From assembly GCA_009760885.1 (NCBI GenBank), contig CM019701.1, forward strand, positions 17,460,975 through 17,524,974: a stretch of 64,000 nt of DNA, given 5' to 3'. Shown here in pieces: positions 21,960 through 32,051 of this stretch. How positions within the stretch are numbered: position 1 is the stretch's first letter; the number at the start of each line of letters is the position of its first letter. The notes below the pieces were generated by a model, which saw only the letters and a list, made by a program, of their open reading frames with translations, made no database searches and was not told the origin of the DNA. The stretch comes from Achatina immaculata (lineage: Eukaryota; Mollusca; Gastropoda; Stylommatophora; Achatinidae). The position numbers and the translations under genes are program-made.

Positions 21960-22029
21960 CTGAAAGACAGAGCACATGAAAGTTGGTCATAATATCCGTG
22001 CGAGACATGTACCTTTACAGTGAATGATA

Positions 22030-22210
22030 GTTTTTACCTGTAAGTCTTACATCTAGGTCTAGTGTAGCAAGTCTAGATTCTGTAGATCTAGTGCTGCAAG
22101 TCTAGATTTTGCATGTCTAGTGCTGCAAGTCTAGATTCTGCAGGTCTAGTGCTGCAAGCCTAGATTCTTCAGGTCTAGTGCTGCAATTCTAGATTCTGTA
22201 GGTCTAGTGC
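22030..22210. repeat. ~29-bp tandem repeat (GTGCTGCAAGTCTAGATTCT)
   Basis: Six diverged units containing TCTAGATTCTG and GGTCTAGTGCTGCAA. It merges at its right edge into the donor-bearing 40-bp array. Confidence 0.85.
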
Positions 22211-23075
22211 ACCTGTAAGTGTGAAGCAAGTGTGAGTATGTGGCATTCTTACCTGTAAGTGTAGAATGAGTGTGTGTATGTGACATTCTTACCTATAAGT
22301 GTGTAACAAGTGTATGTAAGTGACATTCTTACCTTTAAGTGTGGAACAAGTGTGTGTATGTGACATTCTTACCTATAAGTGTGTAACAAGTGTATGTAAG
22401 TGACATTCTTACCTATAAGTGTGTAACAAGTGTATGTAAGTGACATTCTTACCTATAAGTGTGTAACAAGTGTATGTAAGTGACATTCTTACCTATAAGT
22501 GTGTAATGAGTGTGTGTATGTGACATTCTTACCTATAAGTGTGTAACAAGTGTATGTAAGTGACATTCTTACCTTTAAGTGTGGAACAAGTGTGTGTATG
22601 TGACATTCTTACCTATAAGTGTGTAACAAGTGTATGTAAGTGACATTCTTACCTATAAGTGTGTAACAAGTGTATGTAAGTGACATTCTTACCTATAAGT
22701 GTGTAACAAGTGTATGTAAGTGACATTCTTACCTATAAGTGTGTAACAAGTGTATGTAAGTGACATTCTTACCTATAAGTGTGTAACAAGTGTATGTAAG
22801 TGACATTCTTACCTATAAGTGTGTAACAAGTGTATGTAAGTGACATTCTTACCTATAAGTGTGTAACAAGTGTATGTAAGTGACATTCTTACCTATAAGT
22901 GTGTAACAAGTGTATGTAAGTGACATTCTTACCTATAAGTGTGTAACAAGTGTATGTAAGTGACATTCTTACCTATAAGTGTGTAACAAGTGTATGTAAG
23001 TGACATTCTTACCTATAAGTGTGTAACAAGTGTATGTATGTGACATTCTTACCTGTAAGTGTAGAACCAGCAAGT
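22211..23075. repeat. 40-bp minisatellite built from a host splice-donor junction
   Basis: Twenty-one units at exact 40-bp spacing from 22241 to 23041, with TGACATTCTTACCTATAAGT and GTGTAACAAGTGTATGTAAG. On the host sense strand each reads ACTTATAG|GTAAGAATGTCA. The real donor of exon 25435-25578 reads ACTTACAG|GTAAGAATGTCA. First and last units carry the exact ACCTGTAAGT form. Thus about 21 donor-consensus copies lie in the intron after that exon. Confidence 0.92.
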
Positions 23076-23129
23076 ATATGACATTTCTTCTGGTAAAAGC
23101 AGGACTAGTGTGTGTGTGTTGTGTGTGTG

Positions 23130-23130
<1 letters not shown>

Positions 23131-23172
<42 letters not shown>
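23131..23172. repeat. (TA)n microsatellite
   Basis: About 20 TA units between a GTGTGT run and the left flank of the hAT element. Confidence 0.95.
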
Positions 23173-23173
<1 letters not shown>

Positions 23174-23191
23174 CCACATGTAAGTCTAGAG

Positions 23192-24164
23192 CAGTGGTTC
23201 TCAACCCATGGACTGTGGCCCAAAGGTGGGCTGTGACAATGAGTATTGTGGGCTGCGCTGAAGTCTCAAAGCAGCAATTAAAAAAAAAAGAAAAAAAGTA
23301 GATACAATAACAAATTATTCCACATTGGATTTGTAATCCTTTTCAGTGTGCATTCTCTGAATTAACCAGTCAAGCACAAGAAGAATTAGCAGAACTGTCT
23401 AGCGATCGCACATTACAAATCAAATTTAATTTATCACTGTGGATATCTCTTCCTTTTGGTGCACTGTTTCACTGGAATATCCGTTTTTGTCAGCCCTGGC
23501 GATGAAAGTTCTCCTACCTTTTATAAACAACTTATTTATGTTAAGTTTCATTTTCTGCACTGACTGCCATGAAAATCAACAGTGGCATCTTTAAGGTAAA
23601 TGAAAAGAACTTTTGTGTAGCAATGACTCGGAGCATCACTTCAGATAAGTTATATATATTTGTATTTCGTTCTGTATGTATCCTCGAATAAGGCTCACGC
23701 CGAAATATCGGATGTTGTATGTTTTTCATTTATACATTCTCATACTTTATATTCGTTTTTTTTCTCTCCCCTTGCTCACTTCCTCCCTCACTTTGTAAAA
23801 CTGCACCATACACCTCTATCTACCTTATTTATATTAACCAGTTTTACTGCAGTTGCCATTCGTTTTATCTGAAAATCAAATATCATTCAAGACTGAACAT
23901 TGAGGATGATCTTTGAGTGTGTTTATCACAAATTCCAGCCAGAATAGACATGCTATCCAACCGGAAACAGTGGCATCTTTAAGGTAAATGAAAAGAACTT
24001 TTGTGTAGCAATGAATATACAGTTAAACATGTAGAGAAAATATTGCATAAAGCTTTATAAAATCAGATTTATGCCTTGCAAATATAAAGCACTTTATTAG
24101 TGGGCCACAAAAATGTTTGACTTTTAAATGTGGGCCGTACAGCAAAAGGGTTTGAGAACCTCTG
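23192..24164. mobile_element. Non-autonomous hAT element
   Basis: This 973-bp element starts CAGTGGTTCTCAACCCATGG and ends GGTTTGAGAACCTCTG, the CAG-GGTTCTCAA termini typical of hAT (Charlie-like) transposons. An 8-bp target duplication flanks it: GTCTAGAG (23184-23191) and GTCTAGAA (24165-24172). GGGCTGTG and GGGCCGTAC form subterminal matches. No transposase frame is seen. It landed inside the donor-junction-derived repeat region, and it carries a nested insertion at about 23627-23968. Confidence 0.9.
23627..23968. mobile_element. Insertion nested in the hAT element, flanked by ~47-bp direct repeats
   Basis: Flanked by CAGTGGCATCTTTAAGGTAA...GCAATGA at 23580-23626 and again at 23970-24016. 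The insert contains GTATGTATCCTCGAATAAGG and GGATGTTGTATG, shared with the foldback right arm (5090-5145), then the interspersed repeat shared with 5150-5350 and 48540-48670. The long flanking duplication is unusual for DNA transposons. The identity of the insert is not established. Confidence 0.7.
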
Positions 24165-24525
24165 GTCTAGAAACAATTCTACCTTAAATCAAGAGCCAAT
24201 GTGTGTATGTGACAATTCTACCTTAAGTCTAGAGCCAATGTGTGTATGTGACAATTCTACCTTAAGTCTAGAGCCAATGTGTGTATGTGACAATTCTACC
24301 TTAAGTCTAGAGCCAATGTGTGTATGTGACAATTCTACCTTAGATCAAGAGCCAATGTGTGTATGTGACAATTCTACCTTAAGTCTAGAGCCAATATCTG
24401 TATGTGACAATTCTACCTTAAGTCTAGAGCCAATGTGTGTATGTGACAATTCTACCTTAAGTCTAGAGCCAATGTGTGTATGTGACAATTCTACCTTAAG
24501 TCTAGAGCCAATGTGTGTATTAAAG
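24165..24525. repeat. 39-bp minisatellite from the same exon-donor junction
   Basis: About nine units of 39 bp with ATTCTACCTTAAGTCTAGAG and CCAATGTGTGTATGTGACA. On the sense strand, GGCTCTAGACTTAAG|GTAGAA aligns with the end of exon 25435-25578, GGCCCTAGACTTACAG|GTAAGA. The unit therefore includes about 15 bases of coding sequence (ALDLQ codons) plus the donor, here weakened to GTAGAA. The array is cut from the 22.2-23.1 kb block by the hAT element. Confidence 0.88.
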
Positions 24526-25320
24526 CAGGATCCTCTCTCCTACTCTTCTGCTTATGTGTAGATGAAAATGTAGATGTAAATGTAGATGTAAACTTTTTGC
24601 TTATAATTATGCATCTCTCTGTAAATGTCCACTATTGCCCACTGTTAATAAGTTCTTTCCATTAACCACAACATGTGTTTGACTTTCTTACATTATTGTT
24701 GACTGTTAATAAGTTCTTTCCATTAACCACAACATGTGTTTGACTTTCTTACATTATTGTTGACTGTTCTACACCTGTTTTACATCTATTTTGTGTCTGT
24801 TTTATTATTCACTACACAGACTTGCTCTCAGGAACGTTCATTCTCTCTCAGTGGTAATAGTAATACAGAAGTAGCTTCTTCACAGTTGAAATGACTTTAA
24901 TGATGCACGGGGTGACGATGAGTTGATGAGCGACATGATGAAAATGACAATTGCATCAACAAAATCCATGGACACAAGACTGGAAGTAATTTCCATCTCC
25001 ACGACATAATATATGTTCCCGGCAGACTACTGTTGCCATCAGAATGTCCTAATATACTATATTTTCATCTATTTCACTAAACAACTACATTTCTAACAGC
25101 CTAATCTACATCTATCCCAGACGATACACAAAACACAACTGTTTCTCAGTCGTATGATTTCTCTCTCACCTGACCATACCTTAAACGTGACCCAAGTGCT
25201 AATTTAGACAAAGTGGATGGACTCTACTCACAAACAGCTGATTACTTCAGAAGACAACTCATCTTAGACTAATTTTCCAATTCTGAGATGAGTTATCTGT
25301 CTTACATTCTAACATTCTAT
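24526..25320. other. Intron segment interrupting the junction-derived array
   Basis: Contains a tandem duplication of about 61 bp at 24643-24766 (GACTGTTAATAAGTTCTTTC, ACAACATGTGTTTGACTTTC). 24860-25260 is unique and resembles no element I can name. The junction-derived repeat resumes at 25327, so this block is probably an insertion. Confidence 0.5.
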
Positions 25321-25434
25321 ATACTGCTATAGATGTGACAATTCTACCTTAAGTCTAGAGCCAATATGTGTATGTGACATTTCTGCCTGTAAATGTAGAA
25401 CCAGTATGTCAGTGAATGCATGTGACATTCTTAC

Positions 25435-25578
25435 CTGTAAGTCTAGGGCCAGGGTATGTGCCTCTGCTAGCAGCCGTTTTTGTTCACGTCTCTCTTTCTC
25501 CCAGGCCATTCCCATGTTCACCTGAATGTCCTTTGACCTGTCATGCTGGCGGGATGAGCTGTTCAGTCTTTCGTCCAG
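25435..25578 (-). CDS. Host gene exon (48 codons)
   Basis: Acceptor AATGTGAGCAG and donor TTACAG|GTAAGAATG, an excellent donor. Phase 0. Encodes LDERLNSSSRQHDRSKDIQV, then MAWEKERREQKRLLAEAHT and LALDLQ. It is highly charged and helical. Its last ~15 coding bases and donor are the source of the arrays at 22.2-23.1 and 24.2-24.5 kb, plus a single copy at 25327-25400. Confidence 0.92.
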
Positions 25579-26640
25579 CTGCTCACATTATGGAGAGAGT
25601 AAAAAGGGATTAAAATGTTGATTTGTGTGGGGTATAATTGGAAAAATGTGCAACTGCTCAAACAGTAATAGAACTGATGGTCACATGAACAGAGAATGTT
25701 GAATAAAAAATCTTTTCACATCACATGACATTCTCATGAAATTATGTTATGACTGCTACAGATTTGGTCTCTAAATGGCAATACACATCAGCAAAATATG
25801 GAGACAAAAACCTCACATGAACTGTCTGAGGCCTCCATTTACCACCTGTGTTACACCTGATATAAGCTGCTATAATGTGTGTAAGAGTGATATGACAGAC
25901 AGACAGACAGAGATTATTCTCTCTTTCCGTGCGGCAGAAAAAACACGGACGTGTCATGGCGTGCGGGAGTAAAACGCGGGTCTTGGTCAGTAAGGGGGTC
26001 TAGTTGTAAAATGGAATGGAAAACAGTATTTCCATGTACTTCCGTATACGTAATATGTGTCAAAGTGTGGCTAAATGAATGAAAATTTCATAAATGCAGA
26101 GTTTTTTAGGAAAAAAGAAGTAATGTGATGTTTTTAGACACTGATTGTGGCCTACTTACCATCTAAGATGTGTAGATCTACTTGTTGATCTCGTATTGTG
26201 ACTCCGTATGGCATTTTCACTGAATGAATGTCTGAAATAACCTCCTAACTACTCCTAACTACTTCTCCAGTCGTCTAAATATGTCTAAATCTACTTAGAA
26301 AACATTCAAGAGCAGCGGGGCGGCCATAGGCTATGTCCATACCTCTATCTACATCGTCAAAAATTGAAAAATTTCCATGCTTTGCTTCCTTGTTCTCGCT
26401 CGGCATCGCTCGTAACTAGGCACGCATTCTCCATTTTGAAAGTGTCACCGGAATCGCGGACGAAATTTGTACAATCTAAATGTTACACCGCTTGTTTTAA
26501 TGGAACAAACAATGTCAAATTTTTTACCATACGCACGCTTGGGACCACTGGAAGTGTCGAAAATTCGACCATACGCACGGAAAGAGTTTTCTTCTTGCTT
26601 TACTAACTGCTTAGACAACCTCACTTTCATTTATCTTCAT
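25579..26640. other. Intron, mostly unique
   Basis: No transposon recognised. 26160-26600 is less AT-rich, with repeated CCATACGCACG (26527 and 26569). No exon with matching splice borders is seen. Confidence 0.5.
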
Positions 26641-26779
26641 TTATTTCAGTCTATTACTGAGGTTTAAACTGTATGTAACTGAACCTTATTTTATTTGATT
26701 GTTGAGGTTTATCGTATGTAACTGAACCTCACTTTGTTCATTTGATTGTTGAAGTTGGTTAGTTCAGGCTGACTCTCAC
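26641..26779. repeat. Degenerate duplicates of an exon-donor junction
   Basis: About three diverged ~55-bp copies of a segment with TTTGATTGTTGAGGTT and GTATGTAACTGAACCT. They resemble the donor junction of exon 26780-26947, CACCTCATTTATCTGACTAT followed by TGAGGTTTG. This is older and weaker than the donor arrays elsewhere in the gene. Confidence 0.6.
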
Positions 26780-26947
26780 CTCATTTATCTGACTATTGAG
26801 GTTTGCTCGCTCTATTTCCCAGCTTGATCTCTCCGTGGCAAACTTGTTGATGAGCTCAGACCTCAGCCTATCTTGATCGACTGTCTTGTCTCGCAGGTCT
26901 CGGATGTGCTTCTGTAGGTCTTCCAGATGTTCACGGAGTTCTTCAAT
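26780..26947 (-). CDS. Host gene exon (56 codons, coiled coil)
   Basis: Acceptor GCTTTCATCAG and donor ATGAG|GTGAGAG, phase 0. Encodes IEELREHLEDLQKHIRDLRD, then KTVDQDRLRSELINKFATER and SSWEIERANLNSQINE. Leu and Ile recur at heptad spacing; the length is exactly eight heptads. No gaps or stops. Confidence 0.93.
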
Positions 26948-27025
26948 CTGATGAAAGCAGAAACAGAGGGAAAGATTACTTATGCACACAGATATAAACA
27001 GGGTGCATAAATCATAACAGAAATA

Positions 27026-28281
27026 TGAGGGTTGACTGATAAATTCATGGCCTAAGGTACAAATACTTGAAACACACAGCTGATATTAGGTGCATTTGTA
27101 GATCAGGTTAATATAAGATTAAACACCAAGTTTCACAAAAATAATTGCAACCATTTTTTTTACAGGCTATTGAAGTGGTAAGGGGAGGCAGAAATTGAGA
27201 AAATGAATAAAATTTCTCACTGAGCAGTCATTTGCTACCTCTGGATCAAGGGCTTATCATCGAAGGAGATCCATGAGGATATGGTAGAGACTCTAGGGGA
27301 GAGTGCCCCTTCTTACAGCACAGTGAAGAAATGGGCAGCTCAATTCAAACATGGAAGGTAGGAAGATCAAGAATGGCAACCACCAATGAAACAACCGGCA
27401 GAATCCATGACATGATAATGGAGGAACGACGACTAACTGAGTGGTACATTGCTACTGAGTTTGGCATCTACCAGGAACGGGTTCATGTCATTATTCACAA
27501 TGATCTTCCAATGACAAAGGTCTCTGCTTGATGGGTCCTGAAACTTCTTGGAGCTGATCACAAACGACAGCGTCTCAGCATATCAAGAGACAATCTTGGC
27601 CATTTTTCTATAGATCCTGAAAAGTTTCTTCAGCAATTTGTGACTGTGGATGAGACATGGGTTCATTATTTTGAACCAGAAACCAAAGAACAGTCAAAGT
27701 AGTGGAAACATCATGGATCTCTACCTCCAAAGAAAGCAAGGGTTGTTCTGTCAGCAGGCAAAGTGATGGCTTCCACCTTTTGTGATTCAGAAGGTATGCT
27801 ATTGGTAGACTATCTTCAAAAGGGCAGAATGGTCACCAGGGCCTATTATGCTAATCTTGTGAAGCAACTGCGGGTCACATTGAAGGAAAAGCTTTGAGGG
27901 AAATTGACAAGAGGAGTTATCTTTCATCAAGACAATGCTCCAGTTCACAAGTCGGCGGTGGCAATGGCTGCCATTCATGAATGCAGCTTCCAGCTTCTTG
28001 AACATCCTCCTTATTCCCCAGATTTGGCCCATTCAGACTATTACCTGTTTACTAAACTCAAAAAAGAGCTCATTGGTCGCAAATTTGCTTCAGATGATGA
28101 CGTCATTCATGCTGTAGACAACTTTCTACTGGCACAAGATGCTGACTTGGATCCATATGCTCCAGGATCGCTGGTCTAAGTGCATAAACTTGTAAGGGGA
28201 CTATGTTAAGAAATAACCCAAAAAATTTGTCCGCAAATAATCCGTTGTACCTTTGGTTGTGAACTTATCAATCATCCCTCG
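27026..28281 (+). mobile_element. Mariner transposon, full length, inactivated
   Basis: A 1256-bp element between TA dinucleotides (27024-27025 and 28282-28283), with inverted ends that match at about 27 of 35 bases (TGAGGGTTGACTGATAAATT left; the right complement begins CGAGGGATGATTGATAAGTT). The transposase is broken by stops and a shift but ordered: N-terminal GLSSKEIHEDMVETLGESAP, KKWAAQFKHGR, first Asp VDETWVHYFEPET, second Asp FHQDNAPVHKS, third Asp PPYSPDLAHSDYYLF. That is the mariner D,D34D pattern, the same family that gave SETMAR its domain. Confidence 0.95.
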
Positions 28282-28283
28282 TA

Positions 28284-29192
28284 AAAGTGAACAATAAAAT
28301 CTGTTGTATGTGTGTGTACATATACACTTGTATGTGTATGTGTGTGCATGCGTGTGTGTATGTGTGTGTAAAAAAAGTGCAGATAAAAATGTTACATGTG
28401 AAAACTGTTTATATTTAGTATTGCTACTTTTAGTGTTTTGACTACTTATACTAAACCGATGTGAAAGACCGTTACAATGAAAGTTTAGAAATGAAGCGCA
28501 GAATATGAGACAAATTCTTCATCTTTTGAAAAATTTAAGTTTCTTCATTCATTCATTTCCTTTCTTATCTAATGATGCAATTTGCTGTAGAATAATTTCA
28601 TAAAATAAAGAACTGTTATGTTTTTGTGACTTATTTTAGTGTAAGGAGAATATCTGAAGATGGCAGAAACATATCTCCTTGTCATCTTTTTGACAGGACT
28701 AAGTTGTTGCATCCATAGTTACCACTTCCTGGATCTACACAGAGGCACCCAGCAAATGAAAATTGTGAAATTTTGAAAATTTAGTAGAAGACAGAAATAT
28801 GTAAACAATTTCTAATGATGATATCATATGAACATTCATTAGACCTTTCTTTTTCTAACACTGCTTTTGAATGTGTATGTGTTTCTCATATACAGAATTT
28901 GTATAAAATTGTGATATGTAGTATGAGTGTATTGTGTATATATATATAATGTATGAAAATATAACTTTGACACATTTGTGTATGCTATGTATGTCATATA
29001 CACCAATATTTTTTAATATCCATAGAGGGTAAGTGTTTCATATATGTCAATATGTCCCTTAAATATGTACTTGTCTGTGTACATGTCATTCATGTCAATA
29101 ACATTCTGACATATCTGTAGGGTACTCTTGTATGTATATCAACATCTGTTTCACATATTTGTAGAGTACTATATATATATGTAGGTATATAT
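28284..29192. other. AT-rich intron
   Basis: GTGTATGTGTGT runs at 28305-28375, and low-complexity ATATGTC / ACATATCTGTAG motifs from 28930 on that weakly resemble the repeats before exon 30305-30460. Nothing coding seen. Confidence 0.5.
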
Positions 29193-29994
29193 ACAGGGTC
29201 CGGCATAAAGCATAGCTGGATTTAACTGATGTAGTCGCAGAAACTGAATACGTATGAAAAAAAACATGATGTCAGAGATGAAGCAAACAAATGGTCATTT
29301 TTAACAATGGCTTCTTGGCAAAAACAACATCGCACATTCACCGCTGAAACTTATTTTAAAAGTGAAGAATCATCTATTACTGTACAACGAAAGTTTCGTC
29401 GCCAGTTTGAGTTGCATCCCTGTGATAATGTTCCCAATCGGAGGACAAAACAGTTTTGAGGTGGGTCAAAAAATTTAAGGAAACTGCTAATTGCCTTAAT
29501 AACAAGTCTATTGGTTATCCAAGAACTCAATAGACAGCTGAAAGAATTCAAGAAGTCCACTGCTTCGTAGCCCTCGGCACCTGGCATCCTTTTACTGTTA
29601 ATAGTGATCTTTATATACAGATGCTAACTGAATACTTCATTCCAGACTTGGCCAATAGAAATAAAAGACTAATATGGTTTCAACAAGATGGAGCAACTGC
29701 CCACACAGCCCATGGCCATGCTGCGACAAGCATTTCCTAATCGTCTTATTTCCAGATTTGGGGATATTCATTGGCTGGCAAGGTCACCAGATTTATCGGC
29801 CGCAGACTTCTTTTTATGGGGGTACCTCAAGAACACGATGTATGCTAGTCGACCACATTCAGTTGCAGACCTAAAGGATCAAATCCAACAGTGCATTCAA
29901 AATATCCCTCTGAACATGTTAAATGGTGCTATGCAGGAATTTTTCAGATGTCTGGCTGATTGTGTTAAATGTAATGGTGGTCATTTACCCGGCA

Positions 29995-29997
<3 letters not shown>
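29193..29997 (+). mobile_element. Tc1/mariner-superfamily element with internal deletion
   Basis: Begins near ACAGGGTCCGGCATAAAG and ends near TTACCCGGCATAATT; the shared CCGGCATAA is the only terminal similarity. It encodes MASWQKQHRTFTAETYFKSE (N-terminal HTH type), then after a gap WFQQDGATAHTA (second Asp) and WLARSPDLSAADFFLWGYLK (third acidic residue). The first Asp region is missing and frames shift. The pattern fits transposases common in arthropods and other invertebrates, but I cannot name the family. Sits between two TA-rich stretches. Confidence 0.75.

Positions 29998-30034
<37 letters not shown>
29998..30034. repeat. (TA)n microsatellite
   Basis: About 18 TA units at the 3' end of the preceding transposon. 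Confidence 0.95.
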
Positions 30035-30038
<4 letters not shown>

Positions 30039-30039
30039 C

Positions 30040-30304
30040 CTATTTGACATAACTGTAGGGAACTCCTGTATGTACATCATGTGTGATAATAGCTTTCTGA
30101 TATTCTGTACAGTACTCTTATATGGAAGCATTGTGTGACAAAACTTATTTGAGATATCTGTGTAATATAGTTTTGTCTAGATGTCATGTATGATACTACT
30201 TTTTGTGATATATCTGTGTAATGCCATGTACAGATGTCATGTGGAACAATACTTTGACATATCTGTGTAATGTAGTACTGTGTGGATGTCACATATGACA
30301 ATAC
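30040..30304. repeat. Degenerate repeats of an exon-donor junction
   Basis: Four to five ~60-bp units with TTTGACATATCTGTGTAATG and GATGTCA. The same string, ACCTCTTTGACATATCTGTG, forms the end of exon 30305-30460 and its donor. The copies carry coding-derived bases but mostly lack an intact GT donor. Confidence 0.75.
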
Positions 30305-30460
30305 CTCTTTGACATATCTGTGTAATGTAGCCTTGTCATCTTGTGATCTAAGAAGCTCTTCTGTGTATTTATCCTTGACCATGTTCAGGTTTTTCTGGAC
30401 ATTGTCTATGATCTGCTTGTCAATGTCACGCTCCTTCTGCAGCTTCTCTATCGTCAGGAA
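30305..30460 (-). CDS. Host gene exon (52 codons, coiled coil)
   Basis: Acceptor TTTATTAACAG and donor AAAGAG|GTATTG, phase 0. Encodes FLTIEKLQKERDIDKQIIDN, VQKNLNMVKDKYTEELLRSQ and DDKATLHRYVKE. The donor is weaker at +4 to +6 than its neighbours. Flanked by repeat arrays on both sides, one acceptor-like (30495-31405) and one donor-derived (30040-30304). Confidence 0.92.
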
Positions 30461-30494
30461 CTGTTAATAAAATTAACAAGACATGACCAGTAAT

Positions 30495-31405
30495 GATATT
30501 CTTTAATAAAGAAGTGTCCTATAACACTAAATGTTAGAAAGAAGTGTCCTATAATACTAACTGCTAGAAAGAAGTGTCCTATAACATTAACTGTTAGAAA
30601 GAAGTGTCCTATAACATTAACTGTTAGAAAGAAGTGTCCTATAATATTAACTGCTAGAAAGAATCCTATAACACTAAATGTTAGAAAGAAGTGTCCTATA
30701 ATACTAAATGTTAGAAAGAAGTGTCATATAATACTAACTGTTAGAAAGAAGTGTCCTATAATACTAACTGCTGAAAGAAGTGTCCTATAACATTAACTGT
30801 TAGAAAAAAGTGTCCTATAATATTAAATGTTAGGAAGAAGTGTCCTATAATACTAACTGCTAGAAAGAAGTGTCCTATAACATTGAATGTTAGAAAGAAG
30901 TGTCCTATAACACTGAATGCTAGAAAGAAGTGTCCTATAACATTAACTGTTAGAAGGAAGTGTCCTATAATACTAACTGTTAGAAAGAAGTGTCCTATAA
31001 CATTGAATGTTAGAAAGAAGTGTCCTATAACATTAACTGCTAGAAAGAAGTGTCCTATAATACTAACTGCTAGAAAGAAGTGTCCTATAATACTAACTGT
31101 TAGAAAGAAGTGTCCTATAACACTAAATGTTAGAAAGAAGTCTCCTATAATACTAACTGCTAGAAAGAAGTGCCCTATAACACTAAGTGCTAGAAAGAAG
31201 TGTCCTATAATATTAACTGTTAGAAAGAAGTGTCCTATAACACTAACTGCTAGAAAGAAGTGTCCTATAACACTAATTCCTAGAAAGAAGTGTCCTATAA
31301 CATTAACTGTTAGAAAGAAGTGTCCTATAACACTAAGTGCTAGAAAGAAGTGTCCTATAACACTAAGTGCTAGAAAGAAGTGTCCTATAACACTAACTGC
31401 TAGTG
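30495..31405. repeat. 30-bp minisatellite with acceptor-like units in host sense
   Basis: About 30 units of CTGTTAGAAAGAAGTGTCCT plus ATAACACTAA. On the host strand each reads GGACACTTCTTTCTAACAG or ...CTAGCAG, a pyrimidine run ending in CAG, with CTAAC/TTAAT possible branch sites. The real acceptor of exon 30305-30460 (TATTAACAG) lies 34 bp past the array. The plus-strand open frame of 183 codons is a by-product of the 30-bp period. Confidence 0.88.
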
Positions 31406-31461
31406 ATGGCCAGTTTAGTAGTTGCCACTTATGACATGTTGATGATGAGGCAAATACTTAC

Positions 31462-31578
31462 CATTTTATTGTGTTCCTTGCTCATCTTGTCAATCCGTGT
31501 CTCGTACCTGACCTTCATGGCCAAGTGTTCTGCCTTAAACACGCGCTGCTCTTGCTGTAGACGGTAGGCCATCTCAGC
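31462..31578 (-). CDS. Host gene exon (39 codons)
   Basis: Acceptor TTTCTCCCTCAG and donor AAATG|GTAAGTATT, phase 0. Encodes AEMAYRLQQEQRVFKAEHLA and MKVRYETRIDKMSKEHNKM; helical, charged. Confidence 0.92.
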
Positions 31579-31961
31579 CTGAGGGAGAAATGTTAGCAAA
31601 GATCAGGTCAGCATCTTCTTAGTTTTTATAAACAGTTCTCATATGTGGTTAAATTAATCGGCATCTTTTTAGTTTTTATAAACAGTTTTATAACCCAATC
31701 ACCACCAACTTACTGCATAAATGTTTACACTATAAATCAAAGTCTCATGAAAATCAAGTTGATTGTTTACATTACTGTTTGTACAAATGTCAAACTTATT
31801 GTTCACATTACTGTTTGTACAAATGTCAAGCTTATTGTTCATATTACTGTTTGTATGAAAGTCAAGTTATAACTAGCTGTTAAAGATTTATCTCTAGATG
31901 TGACATTTAGTCAATATGACATTATAAATGTCTGAGAATTGACATGGACAGCATTACTGAC
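31579..31961. other. Short intron with local duplications
   Basis: CATCTT(C/T)TTAGTTTTTATAAACAGTT occurs twice (31611 and 31662). Three ~39-bp units with TTATTGTTCACATTACTGTT lie at 31755-31866. Confidence 0.7.
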
Positions 31962-32051
31962 CTGTCTCTTAAGTCTGTTCAGTTCTGTGTTGATATGGCT
32001 GTTATTGTCAACTTCAGCTTTCAGCAGACGTAGCTTCTCTGTTAGCTCCCC
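31962..32051 (-). CDS. Host gene exon (30 codons)
   Basis: Acceptor TTCCTGGTAG and donor AGACAG|GTCAGTAA, phase 0. Encodes GELTEKLRLLKAEVDNNSHI and NTELNRLKRQ. Leu at heptad spacing. Confidence 0.9.

Noticed and set aside
24130..24561. 143-codon Cys-containing frame (repeated MCVCDNSTLSLEP)
   Set aside because: Lies across the hAT border and the donor-junction-derived array, antisense to the host gene.
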